Below, piece after piece: positions 1-15,300 of a stretch of DNA of 64,000 nt. Made by a program: the position numbers and the translations under genes. Source of the stretch: Aquila chrysaetos chrysaetos (taxonomy: Eukaryota > Chordata > Aves > Accipitriformes > Accipitridae); NCBI RefSeq assembly GCF_900496995.4, contig NC_044018.1, forward strand, positions 27,000,001 to 27,064,000, in the 5' to 3' direction. Positions within the stretch are counted from its first letter, which is position 1. Each line of letters starts with the position of its first letter. The notes below the pieces were generated by a model that worked only from the letters and a program-made list of their open reading frames with translations, had not been told where the DNA came from and searched no databases.

Positions 1-3000
1 TTGAGCAGCTCTGTTGAAATTAATGCCTCAGTGGCCTTATTCCAGATCCAGGGAAGCCATAGACTTCAGTGGGCTTTCAGGTACAACCTGAGTGGGGGAT
101 TTGGGGGGAAAGGGGGTGTTGTCAAGGTTGGGGCCAGTTCTTTACATGTATTTTGTAGGCAGGAAGGTCCTAATATTGTAAGATCTTAAATTGTGGAAAG
201 ATACAAAGAGGGTCTTTCTCAAAAAGAATCCATTCATGATATGCATCTCATGTCAGAACATCAGTGAAACTGGGTTTGATCCCCTACTAAGTTAGCTGGG
301 GGAGAAGTTGTCAACACACATCAGTCAAGAATTACAAGCATTTTTCTCGTTTTCCAAACACAGGAATACACGTTAAACTATCCTGACTTTTTCCTAGGGG
401 GGGAGAGAGGTAACTGGAGGTGGGGGTAGGTTTTGTTTTGTTTTAAAATTGTTACCAAGAAGGCAGATCATTTAAAATGTTCATGGAATCCAGAAGATTG
501 CCTATATATTTTCTGTAAAAATACTGCAATGAGAAGATAGGGATATTCCCTTTTCTGTCCTTCCCCAGTGCTACACTTTCCTTAAATTATGTCACTATAC
601 TTAGGAAAGGCTTTCTTCAGGGTTAGAGCTGGAGGATCTGAAGCAACTATAGGTGAAGGTAAATGCAGTACTCAAAGGGAGTGATAACAGTGTCTGCTTT
701 TAACATTCCTCAGCATCCTCTTTCCTTGAACTGAGGCCCCCCAGTACTTATTATAGCAAAGTTGTTCTCTTCTGTAAGCTAAGTCTAAGTGTTTGATTGC
801 TTCACCATACTGAAGGCAAAATACATACTTTGAAGAAAGCACAGTTCATATTTTAAGGTATTTCATCACTCAAGGCCACAGCTGGCCAATACCAAACAAG
901 CAATCCAGAGACTAAGGACTGTCAACAAAGAACAGTTCTTCACATCACAGAATCAGCCACATTTGCACTCAATTAACACTTTGCTTAAAAATAGACAAAG
1001 ATAAGCCCTAAAGAGTGTGGTGCCCCACAACCCCATCATTATGTATACAATAGCAATGCATAGCAGTAGTTATCATCATGCCTTACCACTCCATTTGCTA
1101 TAACAACAAAAACATCCACTATCCATTCCTTATCGTGTTTTGGATATATTTAGAGATATTATCATAAAGCTGTCTCTGTGATATTGTCAAAGGGATTATA
1201 ATCTAGTTTTTTTAAAAGTGAAATTTATATAATCTTACTCTCTTTTACTTAAATTCCTTACTTACTGCTGATTAAACATAAGCCTCTGTTATGTATGGAT
1301 GGCAAAGATGACTTTATGTCACTTGTAGTGTTCCTGAGGTTCAGCAGAAGCTATTTTGACTGTGGTAGAAGTTAGCTCTGCTTCAAAATTACACAAATCT
1401 GTGCATAGACCCAAAGATACAGGGATCAGTGGAGTGCAGGAATGCTCTGGACTATCACCTCTTCAGGGAAAGCCTGCTTCTTTTTCATGGCTAAAAGTCA
1501 GTCGGTACACAGCTTTTCAGTCCTTTTCCATCACCATGGCATGGGGATTCATGCACGCAGGAGAATTTAAATCTGCATAGATCAGCTAGTCCAGCAGCTG
1601 TTTTGCAGCACCTGAGTAGTGCAAAGCAGAGAGAATTAGCCTGAGAAGAAAACTCATGTTATAGCAGGTCACAATTCAGTAAAGCATTCAGCCTCACCTC
1701 AAACATTTCCATCTGCAAAGCTGTATCTGGAGAAGGCATACAGCATTTACAGAGCACTCAACAAAAGAGTAAACTCTTTGTCATTTTCCATAGCAGCTTT
1801 CTAGTGAAGGAAAACACTTGTAGAACAACACTAATAACTTTCCTTTTACAGAAGTATAGTTCACTAGAGATGGTTCCCACATGGAGAAGAAATGCCTCAG
1901 ATTTTTTTTAGCATTTACTTGGCACTTGGGACCTATTTATTACTTCATATACTTGGATGTAATGGCAGTTAACACACAGTTATGATGGGGAAGTGATGTA
2001 GGATTCTAAAAGATACAAATTGCAGTACATATTAAACTTTAATTTGCTGCCAGTCTCAAGTCCTTCAGCTTTTTTAGGACTGCAGGGCCCCTCCAGAAGC
2101 GTGGTGGACATGAGCTGTATTAGCTCTTAGTTAAACCAAGTGCTGCAAGCCAGCTCACTCGTGGAATAATGTCAGTATGTTCTCTTCTCTCTGCACTTCC
2201 CTGGTGCTATGGAGAAGATGTGCACATATAATTGCAGTTTTTGTGGAAGCCCAAGTGTACAATACCCAGCTTCCATGGTTACCTTACAGTTAGGTGGTTT
2301 ACAACATCTGCATTTGTAGCCATATGTTCTCTAAATCCTTATAGTTTTACTGATTACAGTGAAAGTACAGGAAAATATCACAATTAATTATAAGTTTCAG
2401 TGCATGATTGAGACACCTGAATTTATGTGGCTAAATGCAGTTGTCTCCATATGTGCTAGACACATGAGCTCCAGCAGCGGCTGGTGAAGACTTAGCCAAT
2501 GCACTCCATGGAGCTGGAAAAGCCCTTCCCAGCTCCAGGCACAAAGTGAATTAAATCACTCTCTAGACTGTACTGATTAGATAAGTGCTATCACAGGAGC
2601 TTAAACACCCTTATTGGTATTCAGTTGCCTAAGCTTAATATGCCTGCTTAGAAAAACCGGGTGCCATTTGAGATGCCATTGTCCCCTGGCTGCCAGTCTA
2701 GAGGAGTAGAGGTCTCCTGCAGGCCCTGTGACATCTGTGAAACCTGCTGCAGATGTCTTGGACACCCCTGAGCACCCCAAATTAAAATGCTGTAAGTGGG
2801 AGATTATCTTCAGCTTCATCCTTTTTAAAGTTTTGGATGCTTAATTACAGATTAAAGAGATACTTCTCTCTGATGGTGTTTCACAATTTGGAAACTGGGG
2901 GCAATTTTTTTCTTTCAAGAAAACCAAAACAACCAAGTACCTTCTGTTTAGCCAGTAGTCCAGTGGTAGTGGTCCACATCCTGCCTGAGCAGGGCTGAGC

Positions 3001-6000
3001 CCTTGCATGTGACTGCAGAAGTTCCCTAGCCATCACTATAGTTTTTCCAGGGGTAATACCAATCAACAGGCCACAGAGTTACTGACTTTCTTCATCACAG
3101 CCACTGACTAGAAAACATTTAATCAGACAATGAAAAACTTTAATTAACCAGAAGAAACTGACAGCTTCTATTCCCCGAAACCTCCAAAGTCTGGTAGTTT
3201 AGAAACACTTAGATTCAGATCCTTTCAGCCAAAGGATGGAACTGAAACCACACTTCTCGTCAGTGCTAGGTGCACTTTATATTCTGGAATTCAAAACGAA
3301 ATATCTGCTCTCTCTAAGCATTAAGACTGAGTCATCTGTGGATATGCTGAGAAATAAAATTTGTGATACATGAGCAACTTTGAAATCATAAGCTTAAATA
3401 CATAGGAATTCTATATACTGCAGTTAGCTGAGTAAGGAGTCAGAAAATCTGTGCTTTAGAGTTAGGTTTCTAAAGAGGCGTTTATGTATATAAATTCTGC
3501 TTCAGTCTCAGCTATCCCAGCTTTTAAGTAACTAAATAATTTGGCACGAAGGTCATTGTCTGGTTATAGCAAAAAGTTGATTTAAAATGTTCAAAGATTT
3601 AAAAATCTTTTAACATCAAGTTAGAACTGAATTTTCACACAATTTGTATGTAAATCTGCTGTGCATTAATATTTTATTTTTCTGTCTTGTGCCTTAAATC
3701 ATCATACTGCATAATGAAAAAGATACATCAACCACAAAAGCAAACATATTTTTCAGCAGTCTACTAAAACTTAAAGTAACTGTTACCTTTTGCTTCTAGA
3801 ACTTAAATAAATGAATGTATCTTTTATCACAGCATAACAGGATGCATTTTTATGTCTACTAAATACATTATTTAATACTGAAATACAAAACTACAAGGAA
3901 ATGTCAGTGAGAACTTGCTGGGATGAAGTCAACTCATCACTGCAAAAATAAATATAGATTACAAATACAAAAGAATCTGGAAAAAAACTATGACTTTTTT
4001 AGATAATGGCATCCTTCCACTCCTTGAATGAGGATACAATAACCTTCAAGTTGGAAGCATATAAGAAATTTTCACTCAGTCTTATGCAGCAAGTATAATC
4101 TCAAGAGAGGACAATATATGGAAACACGGATCTGAAATTTTTCTTTTTTTTCTTTCAGTATTACCTACTGGAAAATGCTATAATGATTTCTTTTTCCTTT
4201 TGATTCCATTTTTCTTGCCTCTCACTTTCAAATATTTATAGTTTTTTGGAAAGATGACAGAAATCAGGACTGCACTGGCAGTCTGATAGTTATAAAGCAC
4301 ATGCAGGCTAATAGTTGCATTTGTGTTCATGAATACATTTATGCTACTGAAGGGATTCTAAGTGTTCAGACAGTATTTAGTAAATTATTTAAATTTTACA
4401 TATTTACACTAGAAACATTCTGTGCTCAAGTGAAAAGACAAAAGTACTGCTTACAGTCTGAACTGTATTGTACTCAGATTCAAATGATAAGCATTATCTT
4501 TCAGAAAGAGAAAAAAAAAGGTCTGTTAGCGCTCTTAGGCAAGAACGGATTAATTTTTATCTTAATCCAGTTTATAGAAAAGCATTTCCTCCTCTTTGAT
4601 GTGGTATATGCTAAGTGAAAACATCATGCTCTACCCATCAGAATCATGCAAATGGTCATTCTTTCTTTTGCACCGATATTACAAAAGGAGATAGCCTGCA
4701 TGGCTGGAAGGTATCCATGATATTAAACAGTTCATGGGGCTGTGAAGTGCTGAGAGCAATCATGCAGAGCAACAGGCCACAGGAATGCAAATCATCCACA
4801 AAGCCAAAAGTGGAGCTAGCAGGTGGCCTCTTCTATTCATCTGATGTCAACACACTGTTCAGATCAAGCCCTTTTAACATCTGGGTAGGCCCACTATTGC
4901 TTTTAATTAAAAATAATACAGCCATTCAATGTTCTCGCATACAAGAAAACCACACAGTAAAAAGCATATCTTCTGCACATTGAGGGTCACTATAGTTATA
5001 TAAATAAATAGTACTGTTTAACTTAGATTGTAAGGTAGTTTAAATTTCATATACTTTCCATATACCGTTCAGTGTTCTACAGTTAGAGCCTCTTTGACAT
5101 TTCAGTGACTGACCATATTTCCATGGAAAATGTTCTTGCTCCTTCAGAGGATTTAGAAGGGGAAAAAAGCCTTATAATTAACTTTTTCTACCTTTGAAAC
5201 ATTTCCACTGTAAAAGATTTTGAACAGAAACATTTGTTCTCAAAATTAGTTTACAGAGAGAATTTAACTGTGTTAACGTATAAGCCATGGAAACTGTCAT
5301 AATACCTAATTAAATTATTACTGACGTTCCAATCAGTAGCAAAAAAACATCTGTAACTGTAATTCTACTACAGAGAAAGTATAATTAAATCTATTCAGTA
5401 ATGGGTAACAAGCTATTGCAAAAGTATACTGCAATGCTTTAGAAAGCTGGAATGCTTCAAATATCTTTTTCAAGTATAATAAACCTTTTTTTCTAAGTGG
5501 GAACATGAATATATGCATTCTTCTGAAGACCCTTTATTAGGATTTAATTTCAATGTATTTATGATTACATTAGTCCTTCTGGTTGAAACAGACTGGAAAA
5601 AATAACTGCCATCATTCAGAGCCCAGGACAGAGAAGCACATAAGTGTATTTTCAGTCTATCCCTATGGAGAGCAAACGGTAACGGCATGCTTCATTTTAA
5701 TTTCAGGAGATAAGTAAAATAAAGCACACAGTAGAGTGTTTTCTTGAACCGAAACATATTCCGGAACTGGAGCCAGAAATGTGTGACAATGCTGAAATGC
5801 ATTATTGTAAAACATTAGGAAAGGAGATGACTCGGGAGGAAAGTAATGGGATGTGAAGCATTTAAACTAAGGTCGCAAGGTCGACTGTTGGTAATGGACT
5901 GAGAGTTTTAATGTAAATGATGGCTGCTCAGTAGCTCTGTGTAAAGAGAGATAGATGTCCAGCCCCTTATGGGCAGATGTGATCATCCCAGAACTCCATC

Positions 6001-9000
6001 ACAGTTGCCTTTTTTTCTTTCTCTGGTCAGAAGAGACTGCATCAGACTGGAATCTCAGTCTACGATGCCCTTTCCCATCTGCACCGAGGTAGGCCGATGT
6101 TTGGAAAACAGCTTTGCCTAAATTTGTCTACATTGTAATTATACACATAACATGGATATTTGCTCTCTCTCCTCCAAAGTTGAAATTATTACTGAAACGT
6201 GTAAGAGACAACACCACCAGCAACATGTCAAACTTCCGCCGCAGCCACTCCTAAATATAAATGTCAAAGGATGAATTATAAGCAGTAATGTTTTTCTACT
6301 TCTCTTAACATGCCATCCATCCACAAATTCCGTTTCATTAATTCAGATGCTCAACAGCATATGTTACAAATAAACAATGTTTAGTTTTCATTCATTATTC
6401 TGATATAAACCCCCATATGTCTACTAGCAGTCACACCAATGTACAAGAAGATGGTACCTCAGTAGCACTTCCAGAGTGAACGTCAGGTTTCAGCTGGATA
6501 CCTTCTGCGATTTGCAGGGGGTTATATGCCTAAAAGCCCTATTAAATGCTTTCAAAATTTATGGCTATGTAACTTTTCCCAGTGTTAAGTTAGTCTAACT
6601 GTAGGCAAAAATACGTGGTACAAATATGTGGCAGTCATTGTGCAGACAAGAAATTTATTGGCCTGCTAGAAGAAAGGAAGTTTAAAGATTGTTGCTCCTG
6701 CTGAGGTCATTGGCAAAACTTCCATTGACTCCACTTGCTGAAGAGCAGGGCCTGGGGGGCAAGAGATTTTCTCTCTCTTTTATGTAAATTCCACCATGGG
6801 TTTGGGTGGGTTGGGGGTGGTTGCCTGTGTTGAAGAGAGGGGAGGAGGAGAGAAATCGAAGCTTTACTGCTGGCCAGGGTCTTGACATTTCTGAAAAGCT
6901 TCAAGGCAGGAGGCATCACACTGAGTAGAGATGTCTCTATTCAGCTGATGGCTATTGAAGAAGAAATATATAACGATCATGCAGATTAATCTATTCTGAT
7001 CACCTGGCAGCTGTTATTAGGCAATAAGAGCCAACAAATTTACAAACTGCATAGTTAAGAAACAGCTATAAGTGGTTATGCAGGTCAGACACCTAGCACT
7101 GGAGCATTTTGATACAGTGTAAACAGAAAAAGGACACTATATCAGTTAATTTTGGTAATTGTATAGAATCCCTACAGTTTTCCATGCTGAAAACCTCTGT
7201 TTCATAGATTATTAAATGTTTCTTTTTGGACATAAGAGAATTCATATATATACTTAATGAGACATCTTGTCAGGCGCCTTTTTAGCACATTTTTTTGTAC
7301 CTGAATATGCTTTCCATAGCTTACAATCTCTTCGGCAAAGACGACAGAAACACCATCTGAAGTGATCAAATGGAAATAAGTGTCTCTATAAGTATGGCTT
7401 TACAAAATTTTGAAATCTCAGAAAGTTCCAAAAGTTCCAGATTTATCTTAGTTCTTAAACCAATTTGGCAATTGAAAACCTATTCAGAATTTTTCTGTTA
7501 TGTCTTGTAATGAGGTGTGGTGGTTTTGAAAAGAAATCATTAGAATCATTTTCATAGACTTTAGGAATTCATTTTAAAACCCAACTAAAATACTTCTCCT
7601 ACCAATCTATGTCTTAAAAGTCCTACAGTCACATTAAAATAATTGGCATTTTGGAAACCATGTCCTGAGTGCAGATATTCCACCTCTGCTTTGTAATAAG
7701 GTTCAGCTCTTTTCTTGGAAAGATCGGTCTCTCTTAGGTGCTTCAATAAAATGTGCAGCGTTTCAGACTTATTTTATTGAAGCCTCTACACCTTTCTTTT
7801 ATTCATTTCATTGTGGAAGTAATTATGTTTTGGAGGTGTTATCTCTGTTAAATACTTCATGACCTATTGTACATCTGTCAAATCTATTTTTGAAAACATG
7901 ATACTCGTTGGGGGAATTCTGAGGCACTCATACAGATTTCAGCTAGATTAAGTGCTGTAATGAAAATGCTGCCCAAGTGTATTTTATACTACAGTAAGTA
8001 CTTATTTCAGAATTCAATTATACCTACAGGAATATATTCTGTGTCTGATTATCTGGGAATGCCAAAGATACACAGTGTTTTGGCAGAATGACTTCAACTC
8101 TGCTAACTAAGTTAATGCTTTTGAAGAGGAGATTGGGTGAAAATGTTACATACAGTCTGAATTTCCTCCTCTGGTCTACCAAACAGCATTTACTTGATGG
8201 AAGTGAGAACAAGAAGGCTGCTGTCTTTGCTCCCTCTCACATGTGCTCTTCTTAGCTTTTCCACTACAGATACATGATTGGAAATGTAGCTGTTAGACCT
8301 TTGCAAATCACAGCTTAAGAAAAAAACAAAAAAGAGCATTGTGGTCTGGGCTAGTACTTAGTAAGACCTAGGCTAAGATCCTCCTGCAGTACAAACAAGA
8401 AAGAAGAAAAAAAAAGAAAGTTGTTGTTAGGCAGAAGGATGGGTTGTGTTAATATTTCATTCTGAATATATTTTGAGAAATAGCAATCTTATATTCTCAC
8501 TCTGTGTTTGATTAACACTGATTAATAAAAATAAATAACATTTCTGTTTGGATTTCTTGCTATTTACATCATTCACTCCTAAGCAGAATTCACTGATAAC
8601 CTCTTCCACTTTTAATTCTAGTGAGTTCTTTTGATGATGTCTTGATGTACATTCAATAGCTAATTTCAGTTTTACTGGTTTATTGGGCTACTTGAAGACC
8701 TCACAAACAAATTCACTTTTACCATCAGTTTGAACTGAAGTTTGTTATTTTGTTTAGTTGTTGGTTTTATGAGCCATTTAGGTCAGATTCTATTGCTGTT
8801 TATCTTTTTTATTATCTCTAAATGTTGAATGATTCTTAAATTATAATTTTGTGAAATAGTTTTTATTAAAATAATGTTACTTTTTGTTTTAAATATATTG
8901 CTGTTGTGCACATAAAGAACATAAAATATACAAAATCATTAGGACTGAAGATATAATTACTGTTAAATATTATTATAGTTTTATTTATAATTTTGCACTT

Positions 9001-10524
9001 TTTAATCCTTTAGTAGCTTTAGTATGCATTACTTACTGGCAATTCCTTTTGTGTTTATTGAAAGCAAACTAACACATTCCTTTCCCCAAATCTCCTATCT
9101 TTCTGACCTCTTGATACAGTGAAACATTTTAAACTTTTAAAAGTTTTACAATGTGTTATATGACAGTTCCCACATAGAATTGCCCATGCCTTATCATGCA
9201 AAGAGTTTAGAAAACTCTCTATACTTAGCAGATATCCAAAAAGAACTTACAGACATGCTTAGAAGAATAGATCTCCAACAGATTCCTTTAGGCTGGGATT
9301 TTCAATAACACATGGCAAGGATTTTACGGGGACTGTATGTATTTATTAGATCAAAAGTGTTAGAAATAACAGATATGCTTTTAGGAGCATAGGACTTGGC
9401 TGATCTGAAATGCAGGCGGCTAACTTCAAGCTAAATGCAGACTGATTATAGCTCTTCTGAATTAATTGTATTGCTCAGACCATTTGAATAAAGGAGGATG
9501 TCAGCAACAGGAAAGCTGATTAAGTCCTTAGTCCTTAAAGAGCCAAGAGACACATTTTAGGGAAGCATGTTCTCCAAAGGATTCTAGTTCAGAGACATCT
9601 AAGCCCATTCATTTTTTTTCACATTTTCAGCTTTCATGCTTATACTGGAAATACCAGTTTACAAGGTAATTATCAAAATTTGGGTTTAAACATTCTATTC
9701 TACATATTACAGTCAACAACTACTCTCCTAAGATTCCTCCAACACCTCCTTGCCCAAAGCAAGCCAATGGTTATGTCAGGCAGGTAGTTAAAGAAACCTT
9801 TCTAATATAGTCAGGATACCAAAATATCAGCTATAAGTTAAAAAAAAAAGTAGTTTGGAAAGCTGTATAGCCATGGCTAAGTGCATGCAGAGATGAGTTG
9901 TTCTCCAGTTGATCCTCTGCACCCAGCAACTTGTGCAGTTCAAACTCCAGTATAGCGTAATGTGTACTTCATGTGAGTGATGTTTTCTTGCTTGGGCACA
10001 TTCTGAAAAGAGCACGTTGATGTGGCTTAAATACATCTGACTTGCAGGTGCCAGTATTAGGAAATGGAATTCATAACACTGAGTCAAGACTCTGCATTCC
10101 CTATACAATAAATTGAGAAAGTTAGCTGCCTTAGGAGAGTGTGGATAACATCATCCTAATTGAGTATGAGGGGTGCAGCCAAAGGAGAGTGTTCAAACGT
10201 CTGATGCTCACACGTACTTCACCTGCTCTGTAAGATGGATTCAGATGCTGAAACTACTGTTGGCACCTAAAGCATCACATTTGCTCTTTGGATACAAATG
10301 GTTGGCCTGTTCTTCAGATAAGGACTGGCAGTAGTACTACCACCATTCACATAGTATTCTGCCACCTAGCGTGTGCAGGCAAGGTCCCACCTTAACCTGA
10401 AGTGATTTGAATCCTTACCTTCTTCCAGAAGATGAAACCATTTATTGACTGTCTTGCTGAAGATGCACCACTGGGTTGTCAAGAACAGAAACTGTGGAAC
10501 CTAAAAGAGTTCTAGTTCTTACAA
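1..10524. other. Non-coding, 3' flank of BMP5 (far part)
   Basis: AT-rich sequence with short A- and T-rich runs and one G-rich run at the left edge. The open frames, up to about 120 codons, show no domain, signal or family resemblance. I see no gene, RNA gene or recognisable repeat. Confidence 0.7.
94..133 (+). other. Potential G-quadruplex run
   Basis: Four G runs of lengths 5, 6, 5 and 4 at 94-98, 103-108, 112-116 and 130-133 with loops of 4, 3 and 13 nt. The motif is seen; folding is inferred. Confidence 0.55.
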
Positions 10525-10714
10525 TGGGGGTGGTGAGACACTGGAACCGGTTGCCCAGAGAAGTTGTGGATGCCCCGTCCCTGGAAGTGTTCAAGGCCAG
10601 GGTGGATGGGGCTTTGAGCAACCGGTCTAGTGAAAGATGTCCCGGCCCATGGCAGGGGGGTTGGACTAGATGATCTTCAAAGGTCCCTTCCAACCCAAAC
10701 CATTCTATGATTCT
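10525..10714 (+). mobile_element. CR1 LINE 3' end
   Basis: A 5'-truncated CR1 copy in plus orientation. It reads [20 protein letters not shown] and GALSNRSSERCPGPWQGGWTR before a stop, then GATGATCTTCAAAGGTCCCT and the terminal ATTCTATGATTCT (10702-10714). Only the last 50 or so codons of ORF2 and the short 3' UTR remain. Confidence 0.93.
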
Positions 10715-12264
10715 GAGAGCACTCTGTACATAAGAACAAGAACATGCTTGCGTTTTTCCATCTATATGCTTTACACTACATAGAATAAAGAACAATCTTG
10801 ATCTCAAAGACTGAAATGGAGAGTTTATTATTAGATTATGCTGATGGATTTGGCTAGAGAAATATTTCTTAAATCAGTGTTCTGATGCTAATTAGTTCCT
10901 CCATGTGACTATGCAGTGAACTTGACAAATATAACCATCATCATTTTCACTTCATGAAGAGCTGTGTTATAACACGGATTACAGGAATCACTGAGTACAC
11001 TCCAGTTAATTCTATTGACGTGACTAAAAACAGAAAATGTGAGATCATGTCAGACAAAGTTCTATTCATTTTCAGATTATTAATACCTTTTGGTTTGTGA
11101 CTGTCTATGCTAATTCTATGGAGAACAGTTTTGTTTAATTAAAGTTCTGTAAAGATTTGAATAAAAATGAGTAACTACATCAATTTGTAATACATTAAGA
11201 TAAAAATATCTATAGTGTTCAGAAATGAATCTGGCAATGAAGTGTTATCCTTTGACTAAAGAATTCAGTCTTTGGCTTCAAGATCTTCTTAGCACTTCTC
11301 TCATCCAGGCTCCTACGAAGTCCTCAAAATATGCAGAATGATATATTGTGTTCTGTTTAATCACTGAGCATGTGAATAGATGCAAGTTTTTTAGATGGTA
11401 AAAAGTGCTCTGAACTATACTTTTATGGTCTATACTTCCTTACTCATGTCTAAGCAAACACAGATGAGCCCAGCATTATATATTCTCTTAGTGAAAGAGT
11501 ATTATAATCAAGCTGATATTCTTCTCATTTATATAAGCATGGGGTTTTTTTTTCCTGTTTTGGAATCTTCTTAACTAACATAACCCATCTGTGACAGCTG
11601 CTGTTGATAAAAGCTCTCTAAAAGCTGCTCTGCTTGAAAACATCATGCACTGTTTTTATTTTATTTTTTCACAACACTAAAAATTATTAGAAACAATTGA
11701 TTGGCTTTTCAGTCTGGTATTACTTTGTGTTATGTAATTTTCTTCTTGTATGATTAAGGAATTCTTAATTTATTGGTTTAAAATTCAGGATACTTACATA
11801 CAGAAAATGTCAAATAAAGTACGAAAATACCTAAGTGATTAGGTTCATTATTCATGAATGGCAATTCTAGAAAGAAGGAAGGATCAAACTGAGGATTTTT
11901 TTTTTAGCAGTTGATTGGAAAACAATATTAGGCAAATAATACACAGCTAATTAAAAAAAAATCCAGTTCAAGAAAATTTTCTAAAGCAGACACAGTAATA
12001 AAAGTTTACGTACTAGGAAACAGAGAATAATGCATATTGTGATTAAGAATTCTGTAAAAAAAAAATCTGGTTGTGTTTTATACTGATGTAAACTATACAG
12101 TATTTTCTATATTTATGATTTATAAAATAATATTTTTCATATAAACACTAACAGGAAATGCCTTTTATTCTGGAATTTCCTAAATTCTGAATAGCTGAAT
12201 ATGCTATTGGATTGCAATTCTTTTATGTGTGAAGAAGGTCTGGAGTTTTTCTTTTAAAGGAAAT

Positions 12265-12305
12265 TTAAAAAAAAAAAAAAAAGAAAACAGAAAAGAAAAG
12301 AGAAC
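12265..12305 (+). repeat. A-rich tract
   Basis: A run of about 18 A followed by GAAAA-type units. Confidence 0.88.
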
Positions 12306-15300
12306 AGAAACCTTATGTAACTGCCTTTTGATCTCCCAGTACACCAGGCAAAAATTCTTCCACTTGAACAAATGAAGTAACTTGATAACACACTTAAAGT
12401 GGTCTTCTTTGTTGATTATCACTAGAAGGGACAGGTCATGTTGTCAGCGTTTGCTGATAGCAGCGTCATAGCAGGAAGGAGTGTTGGGTTCTGGCTGGAG
12501 AAGAGTAGCCTTTGGTAAGCAAGAACTTTTCTGCCTCTGTGATGGACCTCTTCTGGTCCTTCTAAGGTGCCTTGGTTTTGGCTTCTTCACCAATCTGATT
12601 GAATATTTTGTTACTGAACATCTGAGTTTCGCTATAAATACCCTTATTTTTTTCTTCCACACAGAGTCTTTTTCCTGGAGGGATTTGCATGCTCCATCTG
12701 TCTGCTGTTCTGGGCTATTAAACGCTGAGAAATATCAAAGAAATGGCTACTATGCCTGCGCACATCAGGAAGTGTGGTGACTTCAGTACATCACAGAAAG
12801 CCAGCTCAATACAGTAATTTTGGTATATCAGAAACAAAACCTTTTACATTAGGTGCACGTATATATTGCACATATTTTGGGACCCAAGGCCAAGTGTTAC
12901 TTAGTATGGATGAAGCCAAGTCACCGGGTCTCAGAGCTAGAGGATGGTCCCTGGCCCTTTTAGATCATTGAAAGGTGGTCACCAGCATAATCTGCAGTTA
13001 ATGAGTATATTTGGTGAATGCATGATGCCTGGTAAGGCACGTCCTAAGGACTTGTAGGATAGGTATCAGATGATACATGAGTTTTGACAGCAATACAGTC
13101 TGGAGCCCTGTCAATCAAGAGACACTAGAGAGCAGCCTACAACCAGTTCATGTTCTTTCATGCAACTGCAGCAACAGCGAACGAAGTTGCAGTTACAGGG
13201 CAGGTTGCAATTTCTGAGGTGTTGGCTTACATCTCAGCCAGATTTGGACACGTTATCACTGAAAGAGTATTCTGTAGACTAGCAGCCACCAATATGCTGG
13301 CTGAGCTAGCAGTCATGCCTGCTACTGTGAAGACATGAGTTCTCACCAGAGAACTGTGCTTTTTAATGTGGGAAAAGAAACGTACTGCTTGTAAAGCCAT
13401 GTATTGGTGTCCTTAACTTTCAGGAAACCACTGAAGGGGCTTGCCTGATAAGTTCAAATAAATAAGCACATGGCCCTTACAATCTTTTGAATCTGAGGTC
13501 GGCTGTTGACTTGAAACATTTCAGATCGAATAGTTTAATTTTGGCAACTGGAAATAAGATGTTGTAGTGGAAAGTGTCAGGCAACTTTAAATAAACAGAG
13601 CTGCCAGCCCTGCTTGTAATAAAAAATTGCATATACACATATGCACACACATGCACTTCCTCAAAAATCTCGTTTGTGCCCATGTGTCTGCTCCTGGACA
13701 GACCCAGCATAGCTGGCCAGACACAGACGGGAAGAACAGAGAGTTATGAGAGCAAGCATGAACTCTCTGGAGTCAGCCAGAAAATGCAGTCTCCCACCAC
13801 TGCAGATGTTGCTCATAGGTCGTGGTCGTGCAGCATGTGTGAGTGATAAACTCGACAGCTATGAGTAATTAGAGCAGCTTTCAGGTCATATGTATGCAGA
13901 TGTTGCCAAAGGGCAACAGCATAGGCTGGACACCAGTTCTGCTGATGGCAATATGGCGGGTGGCACCCTTCCTTTCTCATCAGCACTAAATCAGCTCCTC
14001 TGTAATATTCCTTGACTGTATAAATAGCTGTCAAACAGGAAAAGATCCTCCCTAAGATAGAAGTCAAGAAACGCACAGTGTTTCATTGAACCCCTTGACA
14101 TTGTTCCCATTAGGCTAGCTGCCATAAAGAGTGGATAGAAATGTGGACTCTACTTCTTGGAGGGTGGGTGGCCTATTTAATGCCTATAGTAGTATGTGGT
14201 TATTAATGTACCTTCTCAAAACAGAGGAAAACCACTAAAGCTGCATGTTGAGGGAGTTTAGGGGAGCTCCCATAGACTGACAGCTTCAAGGAATGCTTTA
14301 TAATAAACACAGGTCCCTAAGAAACAAACCAAATAGTAATATATTATTAAAATTAAAACCACATTATTAAAAGAAGGACTTTATGATAGTGTTTGGACTA
14401 TTTTTCAGGTTTCTTGGCTGACACTTTCCTCCCTGCTGTTCCAGACTTTCCCACAAGCATTGTCACAGCTATAGGCTTCAACAGCCCTTCATCTGCTTTT
14501 GAGGTTCTTACAACTTTTTTCTCCCATTAAAAACTGTGCATAGAGCTCTTTACTAGTGCCAGTTTTGTTTTCTTCTAATATAAAAAAAGTAAGTTAAACT
14601 GGGCAAACTTCTTTCTTGAAATGAGGAGTGACAGCAACAAACGCTAACATAGAAAGAGAAAATACCAAAAATACTCTTCTATTTCTATTTTGCAGAATTT
14701 TTTTTTCCTGGCTTCCACTTACGTTGCTTATTGTGTTTCTCTTTTTACAGTGATGGCCTCACCTTCCTCACAATGCTGGTTTTCAATGCCATCACTGATA
14801 GTGATGTAGTGGAGATCTACTCTGAGGGGAAAAATAAAGAAAAAAGAAATCTGGACAATAGTCAGATCCATGGCTCAGAAAACAATCATTCTCTGCTCTG
14901 GGTAGTGGGGAATTAAGGAGTGGATAAGTACTTGTTTGGCCTGTCTGAGGAATGTGTAGGTTCTGTATGCTGGAATCAATATTCTGTTTACTAGTACTTA
15001 GATTTGACTAGACCACATTTGCTCTCCAAATAGCTAAGCAATAAATAAGGTGGAGATATTATTTTAAACTTGTTCTTATCATTCATAAATAGTGGCGGAG
15101 ACTGCTCTAATACTCTGGCACTTTGATAAATGGGTAAAAAAGGAAAAGGATTGTCATATATAAACATTTATGTCTGTTGCAGTTGGTATGGCATTTTAAT
15201 ATCAGCAGGCTGAGTTGAAAAGATGTATTTGTGCATTTTGTGCCCTAAATATAAAACAGGATGTCTTTTTTTGATTTTGCTCTTTATCTTCTAGGTCGTG

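Noticed and set aside
4301..4983. Two adjacent plus-strand frames (105 and 122 codons)
   Set aside because: No domain, codon pattern or splice context; the tandem arrangement (TGA overlapping ATG) is coincidental in vertebrate DNA.
10442..10807. 121-codon minus-strand frame
   Set aside because: Antisense of the CR1 3' end at 10525-10714.
12440..12800. Possible LTR or promoter with CTATAAATACC and ATTAAA
   Set aside because: No terminal TG...CA pair with target duplication could be found, and the TATA-like text is common in AT-rich DNA.
14731..14916. Exon candidate after a TTTTTACAG acceptor (DGLTFLTMLVFNAITDSDVV)
   Set aside because: No donor at a sensible place, in-frame stop soon after, and no protein family recognised.
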